A DNA stretch of 64,000 bases. Origin: Parapristionchus giblindavisi. Lineage: Eukaryota > Nematoda > Chromadorea > Rhabditida > Diplogasteridae. Positions 25,365 through 38,209 of the stretch are shown one piece after another. The stretch lies in the NCBI GenBank assembly GCA_943737045.1, contig CALSFV010000019.1, positions 558,001 through 622,000 on the forward strand. Direction: 5' to 3'. Both the position numbers and the translations under genes were made by a program. The notes under the pieces are model-generated. The model had not been told where the DNA came from and did not search any database. It was given only the letters and a program-made list of their open reading frames with translations. Positions within the stretch are counted from its first letter, which is position 1; every line of letters begins with the position of its first letter.

Positions 25365-27291
25365 TCAGTACTCTCTGTTTTTGGTACAAAACAGTATGTT
25401 ACAAGTCAAATTGTCAATGATACTCAGCGAGTGATATACTATGTGAAAGAGGAAAAAATTCTGAATGAGACGCACTTCAGGTCATGTCGATCTGTAATAT
25501 TTAACTGCTGTTATAATGATCGAAGTACAAAAGTAGCCTTTACTCTGATATGATCAAGATAACTTGAGAAATATGAAAATGAAAATGAATCCTATCGTGT
25601 CATATACCAAACGAAAGAGCGAAAAATTCTGAATAAGATAAACTATTTCAAAGTGGTCAGTACGGCCAATATGTAAATTTATCTTTCAGTACTCTCTGTT
25701 TTTGGTACAAAACAGTATGTTACAAGTCAAATTGTCAATGATACTCAGCGAGTGATATACTATGTGAAAGAGGAAAAAATTCTGAATGAGACACACTTCA
25801 GGTCATGTCGATCTGTAATATTTTACTGCTGCTATAATGATCGAAGTACAAAAGTAGCTTTTACTCTGATATGATCAAGATAACTTGAGAAATATGAAAA
25901 TGAAAATGATACTTGTCGAGTAATATACCAAATGAAAGAGCGAAAAATTCTGAATAAGATAAACTATTTCAAAATGGTCAGTACGGCCAATATGTAAATT
26001 TATCTTTCAGTACTCTCTGTTTTTGGTACAAAACAGTATGTTACAAGTCAAATTGACAATGATACTCAGCGAGTGATATACTATGTGAAAGAGGAAAAAA
26101 TTCTGAATGAGACGCACTTCAGTTCATGTCGATCTGTAATATTTAACTGCTGCTATAATGATCGAAGTACAAAAGTAGCCTTTACTCTGATATGGTCAAG
26201 ATAACTTGAGAAATATGAAAATGAAAATGATACTTGTCGAGTAATATACCAAATGAAAGAGCGAAAAATTCTGAATAAGATAAACTATTTCAAAATGGTC
26301 AGTACGGCCAATATGTAAATTTATCTTTCAGTACTCTCTGTTTTTGGTACAAAACAGTATGTTACAAGTCAAATTGACAATGATACTCAGCGAGTGATAT
26401 ACTATGTGAAAGAGGAAAAAATTCTGAATGAGACGCACTTCAGTTCATGTTGATCTGTAATATTTAACTGCTGCTATAATGATCGAAGTACAAAAGTAGC
26501 CTTTACTCTGATATGGTCAAGATAACTTGAGAAATATGAAAATGAAAATGATACTTGTCGAGTAATATACCAAATGAAAGAGCGAAAAATTCTGAATAAG
26601 ATAAACTATTTCAAAGTGGTCAGTACGGCCAATATGTAAATTTATCTTTCAGTACTCTCTGTTTTTGGTACAAAACAGTATGTTACAAGTCAAATTGTCA
26701 ATGATACTCAGCGAGTGATATACTATGTGAAAGAGGAAAAAATTCTGAATGAGACGCACTTCAGGTCATGTCGATCTGTAATATTTAACTGCTGTTATAA
26801 TGATCGAAGTACAAAAGTAGCCTTTACTCTGATATGATCAAGATAACTTGAGAAATATGAAAATGAAAATGAATCCTATCGTGTCATATACCAAACGAAA
26901 GAGCGAAAAATTCTGAATAAGATAAACTATTTCAAAGTGATCAGTACGGCCAATATGTAAATTTATCTTTCAGTACTCTCTGTTTTTGGTACAAAACAGC
27001 ACGTTACAAGTCAAATTGTCAATGATACTCAGCGAGTGATATACTATGTGAAAGAGGAAAAAATTCTGAATGAGACGCACTTCAGTCCATGTCGATCTGT
27101 AATATTTAACTGCTGCTATAATGATCGAAGTACAAAAGTAGCCTTTACTCTGATATGATCAAGATAACTTGAGAAATATGAAAATGAAAAATGAATCTTA
27201 TCGTGTCATATACCAAATGAAAGAGCGAAAAATTCTGAATAAGATAAACTATTTCAAAATGGTCAGTACGGCCAATATGTAAATTTATCTT
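25365..27291 (+). repeat. Six-monomer block, copy 1 (12-mer spacing)
   Basis: Block of 1,927 bp whose private variants recur 3,853 bp downstream: ACTGCC just upstream at 25341 and 29194, AAAGTGATCAG at 26934 and 30787, the extra-A monomer with GAATCTTATCG, and CAAAATGG in the third monomer. The intervening monomers 27292-28896 are not part of the duplicated block. Confidence 0.85.
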
Positions 27292-29217
27292 TCAGTACTC
27301 TCTGTTTTTGGTACAAAACAGTATGTTACAAGTCAAATTGACAATGATACTCAGCGAGTGATATACTATGTGAAAGAGGAAAAAATTCTGAATGAGACGC
27401 ACTTCAGTTCATGTTGATCTGTAATATTTAACTGCTGCTATAATGATCGAAGTACAAAAGTAGCCTTTACTCTGATATGGTCAAGATAACTTGAGAAATA
27501 TGAAAATGAAAATGATACTTGTCGAGTAATATACCAAATGAAAGAGCGAAAAATTCTGAATAAGATAAACTATTTCAAAGTGGTCAGTACGGCCAATATG
27601 TAAATTTATCTTTCAGTACTCTCTGTTTTTGTTACAAAACAGCACGTTACAAGTCAAATTGTCAATGATACTCAGCGAGTGATATACTATGTGAAAGAGG
27701 AAAAAATTCTGAATGAGACGCACTTCAGTTCATGTCGATCTGTAATATTTAACTGCTGCTATAATGATCGAAGTACAAAAGTAGCCTTTACTCTGATATG
27801 GTCAAGATATCTTGAGAAATATGAAAATGAAAATGATACTTGTCGAGTAATATACCAAATGAAAGAGCGAAAAATTCTGAATAAGATAAACTATTTCAAA
27901 GTGGTCAGTACGGCCAATATGTAAATTTATCTTTCAGTACTCTCTGTTTTTGTTACAAAACAGCACGTTACAAGTCAAATTGTCAATGATACTCAGCGAG
28001 TGATATACTATGTGAAAGAGGAAAAAATTCTGAATGAGACGCACTTCAGTTCATGTCGATCTGTAATATTTAACTGCTGCTATAATGATCGAAGTACAAA
28101 AGTAGCCTTTACTCTGATATGGTCAAGATAACTTGAGAAATATGAAAATGAAAATGATACTTGTCGAGTAATATACCAAATGAAAGAGCGAAAAATTCTG
28201 AATAAGATAAACTATTTCAAAGTGGTCAGTACGGCCAATATGTAAATTTATCTTTCAGTACTCTCTGTTTTTGGTACACAACAGTAAGTTACAAGTCAAA
28301 TTGTCAATGATACTCAGCGAGTGATATACTATGTGAAAGAGGAAAAAATTCTGAATGAGACGCACTTCAGGTCATGTCGATCTGTAATATTTAACTGCTG
28401 TTATAATGATCGAAGTACAAAAGTAGCCTTTACTCTGATATGATCAAGATAACTTGAGAAATATGAAAATGAAAATGAATCCTATCGTGTCATATACCAA
28501 ATGAAAGAGCGAAAAATTCTGAATAAGATAAACTATTTCAAAGTGGTCAGTACGGCCAATATGTAAATTTATCTTTCAGTACTCTCTGTTTTTGGTACAA
28601 AACAGCACGTTACAAGTCAAATTGTCAATGATACTCAGCGAGTGATATACTATGTGAAAGAGGAAAAAATTCTGAATGAGACGCACTTCAGTTCATGTCG
28701 ATCTGTAATATTTAACTGCTGCTATAATGATCGAAGTACAAAAGTAGCCTTTACTCTGATATGATCAAGATAACTTGAGAAATATGAAAATGAAAATGAA
28801 TCCTATCGTGTCATATACCAAATGAAAGAGCGAAAAATTCTGAATAAGATAAACTATTTCAAAGTGGTCAGTACGGCCAATATGTAAATTTATCTTTCAG
28901 TACTCTCTGTTTTTGGTACAAAACAGTATGTTACAAGTCAAATTGTCAATGATACTCAGCGAGTGATATACTATGTGAAAGAGGAAAAAATTCTGAATGA
29001 GACGCACTTCAGTTCATGTCGATCTGTAATATTTAACTGCTGCTATAATGATCGAAGTACAAAAGTAGCCTTTACTCTGATATGGTCAAGATAACTTGAG
29101 AAATATGAAAATGAAAATGATACTTGTCGAGTAATATACCAAATGAAAGAGCGAAAAATTCTGAATAAGATAAACTATTTCAAAGTGGTCAGTACTGCCA
29201 ATATGTAAATTTATCTT

Positions 29218-31144
29218 TCAGTACTCTCTGTTTTTGGTACAAAACAGTATGTTACAAGTCAAATTGTCAATGATACTCAGCGAGTGATATACTATGTGAA
29301 AGAGGAAAAAATTCTGAATGAGACGCACTTCAGGTCATGTCGATCTGTAATATTTAACTGCTGTTATAATGATCGAAGTACAAAAGTAGCCTTTACTCTG
29401 ATATGATCAAGATAACTTGAGAAATATGAAAATGAAAATGAATCCTATCGTGTCATATACCAAACGAAAGAGCGAAAAATTCTGAATAAGATAAACTATT
29501 TCAAAGTGGTCAGTACGGCCAATATGTAAATTTATCTTTCAGTACTCTCTGTTTTTGGTACAAAACAGTATGTTACAAGTCAAATTGTCAATGATACTCA
29601 GCGAGTGATATACTATGTGAAAGAGGAAAAAATTCTGAATGAGACACACTTCAGGTCATGTCGATCTGTAATATTTTACTGCTGCTATAATGATCGAAGT
29701 ACAAAAGTAGCTTTTACTCTGATATGATCAAGATAACTTGAGAAATATGAAAATGAAAATGATACTTGTCGAGTAATATACCAAATGAAAGAGCGAAAAA
29801 TTCTGAATAAGATAAACTATTTCAAAATGGTCAGTACGGCCAATATGTAAATTTGTCTTTCAGTACTCTCTGTTTTTGGTACAAAACAGTATGTTACAAG
29901 TCAAATTGACAATGATACTCAGCGAGTGATATACTATGTGAAAGAGGAAAAAATTCTGAATGAGACGCACTTCAGTTCATGTCGATCTGTAATATTTAAC
30001 TGCTGCTATAATGATCGAAGTACAAAAGTAGCCTTTACTCTGATATGGTCAAGATAACTTGAGAAATATGAAAATGAAAATGATACTTGTCGAGTAATAT
30101 ACCAAATGAAAGAGCGAAAAATTCTGAATAAGATAAACTATTTCAAAATGGTCAGTACGGCCAATATGTAAATTTATCTTTCAGTACTCTCTGTTTTTGG
30201 TACAAAACAGTATGTTACAAGTCAAATTGACAATGATACTCAGCGAGTGATATACTATGTGAAAGAGGAAAAAATTCTGAATGAGACGCACTTCAGTTCA
30301 TGTTGATCTGTAATATTTAACTGCTGCTATAATGATCGAAGTACAAAAGTAGCCTTTACTCTGATATGGTCAAGATAACTTGAGAAATATGAAAATGAAA
30401 ATGATACTTGTCGAGTAATATACCAAATGAAAGAGCGAAAAATTCTGAATAAGATAAACTATTTCAAAGTGGTCAGTACGGCCAATATGTAAATTTATCT
30501 TTCAGTACTCTCTGTTTTTGGTACAAAACAGTATGTTACAAGTCAAATTGTCAATGATACTCAGCGAGTGATATACTATGTGAAAGAGGAAAAAATTCTG
30601 AATGAGACGCACTTCAGGTCATGTCGATCTGTAATATTTAACTGCTGTTATAATGATCGAAGTACAAAAGTAGCCTTTACTCTGATATGATCAAGATAAC
30701 TTGAGAAATATGAAAATGAAAATGAATCCTATCGTGTCATATACCAAACGAAAGAGCGAAAAATTCTGAATAAGATAAACTATTTCAAAGTGATCAGTAC
30801 GGCCAATATGTAAATTTATCTTTCAGTACTCTCTGTTTTTGGTACAAAACAGCACGTTACAAGTCAAATTGTCAATGATACTCAGCGAGTGATATACTAT
30901 GTGAAAGAGGAAAAAATTCTGAATGAGACGCACTTCAGTCCATGTCGATCTGTAATATTTAACTGCTGCTATAATGATCGAAGTACAAAAGTAGCCTTTA
31001 CTCTGATATGATCAAGATAACTTGAGAAATATGAAAATGAAAAATGAATCTTATCGTGTCATATACCAAATGAAAGAGCGAAAAATTCTGAATAAGATAA
31101 ACTATTTCAAAATGGTCAGTACGGCCAATATGTAAATTTATCTT
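29218..31144 (+). repeat. Six-monomer block, copy 2 (12-mer spacing)
   Basis: Second copy of the block at 25365-27291, with the same monomer order and the same rare variants. One private change in this copy is AATTTGTCTTTCAG just before 29860. The following monomer (31145) starts like its partner at 27292 (GACAATG) but then changes type, so the copied region ends inside that monomer. Confidence 0.85.
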
Positions 31145-31786
31145 TCAGTACTCTCTGTTTTTGGTACAAAACAGTATGTTACAAGTCAAATTGACAATGA
31201 TACTCAGCGAGTGATATACTATGTGAAAGAGGAAAAAATTCTGAATGAGACGCACTTCAGGTCATGTCGATCTGTAATATTTAACTGCTGTTATAATGAT
31301 CGAAGTACAAAAGTAGCCTTTACTCTGATATGATCAAGATAACTTGAGAAATATGAAAATGAAAATGAATCCTATCGTGTCATATACCAAATGAAAGAGC
31401 GAAAAATTCTGAATAAGATAAACTATTTCAAAGTGGTCAGTACGGCCAATATGTAAATTTATCTTTCAGTACTCTCTGTTTTTGGTACAAAACAGCACGT
31501 TACAAGTCAAATTGTCAATGATACTCAGCGAGTGATATACTATGTGAAAGAGGAAAAAATTCTGAATGAGACGCACTTCAGTTCATGTCGATCTGTAATA
31601 TTTAACTGCTGCTATAATGATCGAAGTACAAAAGTAGCCTTTACTCTGATATGATCAAGATAACTTGAGAAATATGAAAATGAAAATGAATCCTATCGTG
31701 TCATATACCAAATGAAAGAGCGAAAAATTCTGAATAAGATAAACTATTTCAAAGTGGTCAGTACGGCCAATATGTAAATTTATCTT

Positions 31787-34700
31787 TCAGTACTCTCTGT
31801 TTTTGGTACAAAACAGTATGTTACAAGTCAAATTGTCAATGATACTCAGCGAGTGATATACTATGTGAAAGAGGAAAAAATTCTGAATGAGACGCACTTC
31901 AGTTCATGTCGATCTGTAATATTTAACTGCTGCTATAATGATCGAAGTACAAAAGTAGCCTTTACTCTGATATGGTCAAGATAACTTGAGAAATATGAAA
32001 ATGAAAATGATACTTGTCGAGTAATATACCAAATGAAAGAGCGAAAAATTCTGAATAAGATAAACTATTTCAAAGTGGTCAGTACGGCCAATATGTAAAT
32101 TTATCTTTCAGTACTCTCTGTTTTTGGTACAAAACAGCACGTTACAAGTCAAATTGTCAATGATACTCAGCGAGTGATATACTATGTGAAAGAGGAAAAA
32201 ATTCTGAATGAGACGCACTTCAGTTCATGTCGATCTGTAATATTTAACTGCTGCTATAATGATCGAAGTACAAAAGTAGCCTTTACTCTGATATGGTCAA
32301 GATAACTTGAGAAATATGAAAATGAAAATGATACTTGTCGAGTAATATACCAAATGAAAGAGCGAAAAATTCTGAATAAGATAAACTATTTCAAAGTGGT
32401 CAGTACGGCCAATATGTAAATTTATCTTTCAGTACTCTCTGTTTTTGGTACAAAACAGTATGTTACAAGTCAAATTGTCAATGATACTCAGAGAGTGATA
32501 TACTATGTGAAAGAGGAAAAAATTCTGAATGAGACGCACTTCAGGTCATGTCGATCTGTAATATTTAACTGCTGTTATAATGATCGAAGTACAAAAGTAG
32601 CCTTTACTCTGATATGATCAAGATAACTTGAGAAATATGAAAATGAAAATGAATCCTATCGTGTCATATACCAAACGAAAGAGCGAAAAATTCTGAATAA
32701 GATAAACTATTACAAAGTGGTCAGTACGGCCAATATGTAAATTTATCTTTCAGTACTCTCTGTTTTTGGTACAAAACAGCACGTTACAAGTCAAATTGTC
32801 AATGATACTCAGCGAGTGATATACTATGTGAAAGAGGAAAAAATTCTGAATGAGACGCACTTCAGTCCATGTCGATCTGTAATATTTAACTGCTGCTATA
32901 ATGATCGAAGTACAAAAGTAGCCTTTACTCTGATATGATCAAGATAACTTGAGAAATATGAAAATGAAAAATGAATCCTATCGTGTCATATACCAAATGA
33001 AAGAGCGAAAAATTCTGAATAAGATAAACTATTTCAAAATGGTCAGTACGGCCAATATGTAAATTTATCTTTCAGTACTCTCTGTTTTTGGTACAAAACA
33101 GCACGTTACAAGTCAAATTGTCAATGATACTCAGCGAGTGATATACTATGTGAAAGAGGAAAAAATTCTGAATGAGACGCACTTCAGTTCATGTCGATCT
33201 GTAATATTTAACTGCTGCTATAATGATCGAAGTACAAAAGTAGCCTTTACTCTGATATGATCAAGATAACTTGAGAAATATGAAAATGAAAATGAATCCT
33301 ATCGTGTCATATACCAAATGAAAGAGCGAAAAATTCTGAATAAGATAAACTATTTCAAAGTGGTCAGTACGGCCAATATGTAAATTTATCTTTCAGTACT
33401 CTCTGTTTTTGGTACAAAACAGTATGTTACAAGTCAAATTGTCAATGATACTCAGCGAGTGATATACTATGTGAAAGAGGAAAAAAATTCTGAATGAGAC
33501 ACACTTCAGGTCATGTCGATCTGTAATATTTTACTGCTGCTATAATGATCGAAGTACAAAAGTAGCTTTTACTCTGATATGATCAAGATAACTTGAGAAA
33601 TATGAAAATGAAAATGATACTTGTCGAGTAATATACCAAATGAAAGAGCGAAAAATTCTGAATAAGATAAACTATTTCAAAATGGTCAGTACGGCCAATA
33701 TGTAAATTTATCTTTCAGTACTCTCTGTTTTTGGTACAAAACAGTATGTTACAAGTCAAATTGTCAATGATACTCAGCGAGTGATATACTATGTGAAAGA
33801 GGAAAAAATTCTGAATGAGACGCACTTCAGTTCATGTCGATCTGTAATATTTAACTGCTGCTATAATGATCGAAGTACAAAAGTAGCCTTTACTCTGATA
33901 TGGTCAAGATAACTTGAGAAATATGAAAATGAAAATGATACTTGTCGAGTAATATACCAAATGAAAGAGCGAAAAATTCTGAATAAGATAAACTATTTCA
34001 AAGTGGTCAGTACGGCCAATATGTAAATTTATCTTTCAGTACTCTCTGTTTTTGGTACAAAACAGCACGTTACAAGTCAAATTGTCAATGATACTCAGCG
34101 AGTGATATACTATGTGAAAGAGGAAAAAATTCTGAATGAGACGCACTTCAGTTCATGTCGATCTGTAATATTTAACTGCTGCTATAATGATCGAAGTACA
34201 AAAGTAGCCTTTACTCTGATATGGTCAAGATAACTTGAGAAATATGAAAATGAAAATGATACTTGTCGAGTAATATACCAAATGAAAGAGCGAAAAATTC
34301 TGAATAAGATAAACTATTTCAAAGTGGTCAGTACGGCCAATATGTAAATTTATCTTTCAGTACTCTCTGTTTTTGGTACAAAACAGTATGTTACAAGTCA
34401 AATTGTCAATGATACTCAGAGAGTGATATACTATGTGAAAGAGGAAAAAATTCTGAATGAGACGCACTTCAGGTCATGTCGATCTGTAATATTTAACTGC
34501 TGTTATAATGATCGAAGTACAAAAGTAGCCTTTACTCTGATATGATCAAGATAACTTGAGAAATATGAAAATGAAAATGAATCCTATCGTGTCATATACC
34601 AAACGAAAGAGCGAAAAATTCTGAATAAGATAAACTATTACAAAGTGGTCAGTACGGCCAATATGTAAATTTATCTTTCAGTACTCTCTGTTTTTGGTAC

Positions 34701-34999
34701 AAAACAGCACGTTACAAGTCAAATTGTCAATGATACTCAGCGAGTGATATACTATGTGAAAGAGGAAAAAATTCTGAATGAGACGCACTTCAGTCCATGT
34801 CGATCTGTAATATTTAACTGCTGCTATAATGATCGAAGTACAAAAGTAGCCTTTACTCTGATATGATCAAGATAACTTGAGAAATATGAAAATGAAAAAT
34901 GAATCCTATCGTGTCATATACCAAATGAAAGAGCGAAAAATTCTGAATAAGATAAACTATTTCAAAATGGTCAGTACGGCCAATATGTAAATTTATCTT
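31787..34999 (+). repeat. Four-monomer block repeated at 6-mer spacing (1,928 bp)
   Basis: Monomers 31787, 32108, 32429 and 32750 recur at 33715, 34036, 34357 and 34678. The marker AACTATTACAAAG, in place of the usual TTTCAAAG, sits in 32429 and 34357. The CAGAGAG and CAAACGAAAG variants and the extra-A monomer follow in the same order. The distance is 6 x 321 + 2 because two 322-bp monomers lie inside it. Confidence 0.8.
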
Positions 35000-37900
35000 T
35001 CAGTACTCTCTGTTTTTGGTACAAAACAGTATGTTACAAGTCAAATTGACAATGATACTCAGCGAGTGATATACTATGTGAAAGAGGAAAAAATTCTGAA
35101 TGAGACGCACTTCAGTTCATGTCGATCTGTAATATTTAACTGCTGCTATAATGATCGAAGTACAAAAGTAGCCTTTACTCTGATATGGTCAAGATAACTT
35201 GAGCAATATGAAAATGAAAATGATACTTGTCGAGTAATATACCAAATGAAAGAGCGAAAAATTCTGAATAAGATAAACTATTTCAAAGTGGTCAGTACGG
35301 CCAATATGTAAATTTATCTTTCAGTACTCTCTGTTTTTGGTACAAAACAGTATGTTACAAGTCAAATTGTCAATGATACTCAGCGAGTGATATACTATGT
35401 GAAAGAGGAAAAAATTCTGAATGAGACGCACTTCAGGTCATCTCGATCTGTAATATTTAACTGCTGTTATAATGATCGAAGTACAAAAGTAGCCTTTACT
35501 CTGATATGATCAAGATAACTTGAGAAATATGAAAATGAAAATGAATCCTATCGTGTCATATACCAAATGAAAGAGCGAAAAATTCTGAATAAGATAAACT
35601 ATTTCAAAGTGGTCAGTACGGCCAATATGTAAATTTCTCTTTCAGTACTCTCTGTTTTTGTTACAAAACAGCACGTTACAAGTCAAATTGTCAATGATAC
35701 TCAGCGAGTGATATACTATGTGAAAGAGGAAAAAATTCTGAATGAGACGCACTTCAGTCCATGTCGATCTGTAATATTTAACTGCTGCTATAATGATCGA
35801 AGTACAAAAGTAGCCTTTACTCTGATATGATCAAGATAACTTGAGAAATATGAAAATGAAAATGAATCCTATCGTGTCATATACCAAATGAAAGAGCGAA
35901 AAATTCTGAATAAGATAAACTATTTCAAAGTGGTCAGTACGGCCAATATGTAAATTTCTCTTTCAGTATTCTCTGTTTTTGTTACAAAACAGCACGTTAC
36001 AAGTCAAATTGTCAATGATACTCAGCGAGTGATATACTATGTGAAAGAGGAAAAAATTCTGAATGAGACGCACTTCAGTCCATGTCGATCTGTAATATTT
36101 AACTGCTGCTATAATGATCGAAGTACAAAAGTAGCCTTTACTCTGATATGATCAAGATAACTTGAGAAATATGAAAATGAAAATGAATCCTATCGTGTCA
36201 TATACCAAATGAAAGAGCGAAAAATTCTGAATAAGATAAACTATTTCAAAGTGGTCAGTACGGCCAATATGTAAATTTCTCTTTCAGTACTCTCTGTTTT
36301 TGTTACAAAACAGCACGTTACAAGTCAAATTGTCAATGATTCTCAGCGAGTGATATACTATGTGAAAGAGGAAAAAATTCTGAATGAGACGCACTTCAGT
36401 CCATGTCGATCTGTAATATTTAACTGCTGCTATAATGATCGAAGTACAAAAGTAGCCTTTACTCTGATATGATCAAGATAACTTGAGAAATATGAAAATG
36501 AAAATGAATCCTATCGTGTCATATACCAAATGAAAGAGCGAAAAATTCTGAATAAGATAAACTATTTCAAAGTGGTCAGTACGGCCAATATGTAAATTTA
36601 TCTTTCAGTACTCTCTGTTTTTGGTACAAAACAGTATGTTACAAGTCAAATTGTCAATGATACTCAGCGAGTGATATACTATGTGAAAGAGGAAAAAATT
36701 CTGAATGAGACACACTTCAGGTCATGTCGATCTGTAATATTTTACTGCTGCTATAATGATCGAAGTACAAAAGTAGCTTTTACTCTGATATGATCAAGAT
36801 AACTTGAGAAATATGAAAATGAAAATGATACTTGTCGAGTAATATACCAAATGAAAGAGCGAAAAATTCTGAATAAGATAAACTATTTCAAAATGGTCAG
36901 TACGGCCAATATGTAAATTTATCTTTCAGTACTCTCTGTTTTTGGTACAAAACAGTATGTTACAAGTCAAATTGTCAATGATACTCAGCGAGTGATATAC
37001 TATGTGAAAGAGGAAAAAATTCTGAATGAGACGCACTTCAGGTCATCTCGATCTGTAATATTTAACTGCTGTTATAATGATCGAAGTACAAAAGTAGCCT
37101 TTACTCTGATATGATCAAGATAACTTGAGAAATATGAAAATGAAAATGAATCCTATCGTGTCATATACCAAATGAAAGAGCGAAAAATTCTGAATAAGAT
37201 AAACTATTTCAAAGTGGTCAGTACGGCCAATATGTAAATTTCTCTTTCAGTACTCTCTGTTTTTGTTACAAAACAGCACGTTACAAGTCAAATTGTCAAT
37301 GATACTCAGCGAGTGATATACTATGTGAAAGAGGACAAAATTCTGAATGAGACGCACTTCAGTCCATGTCGATCTGTAATATTTAACTGCTGCTATAATG
37401 ATCGAAGTACAAAAGTAGCCTTTACTCTGATATGATCAAGATAACTTGAGAAATATGAAAATGAAAATGAATCCTATCGTGTCATATACCAAATGAAAGA
37501 GCGAAAAATTCTGAATAAGATAAACTATTTCAAAATGGTCAGTACGGCCAATATGTAAATTTATCTTTCAGTACTCTCTGTTTTTGGTACAAAACAGTAT
37601 GTTACAAGTCAAATTGTCAATGATACTCAGCGAGTGATATACTATGTGAAAGAGGAAAAAATTCTGAATGAGACGCACTTCAGGTCATCTCGATCTGTAA
37701 TATTTAACTGCTGTTATAATGATCGAAGTACAAAAGTAGCCTTTACTCTGATATGATCAAGATAACTTGAGAAATATGAAAATGAAAATGAATCCTATCG
37801 TGTCATATACCAAATGAAAGAGCGAAAAATTCTGAATAAGATAAACTATTTCAAAGTGGTCAGTACGGCCAATATGTAAATTTCTCTTTCAGTACTCTCT

Positions 37901-38209
37901 GTTTTTGTTACAAAACAGCACGTTACAAGTCAAATTGTCAATGATACTCAGCGAGTGATATACTATGTGAAAGAGGACAAAATTCTGAATGAGACGCACT
38001 TCAGTCCATGTCGATCTGTAATATTTAACTGCTGCTATAATGATCGAAGTACAAAAGTAGCCTTTACTCTGATATGATCAAGATAACTTGAGAAATATGA
38101 AAATGAAAATGAATCCTATCGTGTCATATACCAAATGAAAGAGCGAAAAATTCTGAATAAGATAAACTATTTCAAAGTGGTCAGTACGGCCAATATGTAA
38201 ATTTATCTT
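32750..38209 (+). repeat. 17-mer HOR, copy 1 (5,460 bp)
   Basis: Seventeen monomers starting at 32750, 33072, 33393, 33715, 34036, 34357, 34678, 35000, 35321, 35642, 35963, 36284, 36605, 36926, 37247, 37568 and 37889. Unique markers include GAGCAATATG (35000), CAGTATTCTC (35963), GATTCTCAG (36284) and GAGGACAAAATTC (37247, 37889). The monomer at 33393 has seven As after GAGG, one more than its partner in copy 2, which explains the 1-bp length difference. Confidence 0.92.

Noticed and set aside
27679..27924. Open frame of 81 codons
   Set aside because: It is satellite sequence opened by one TAA to TAT change; it starts at GTG, has no upstream signal, and neighbouring monomers have the stop.
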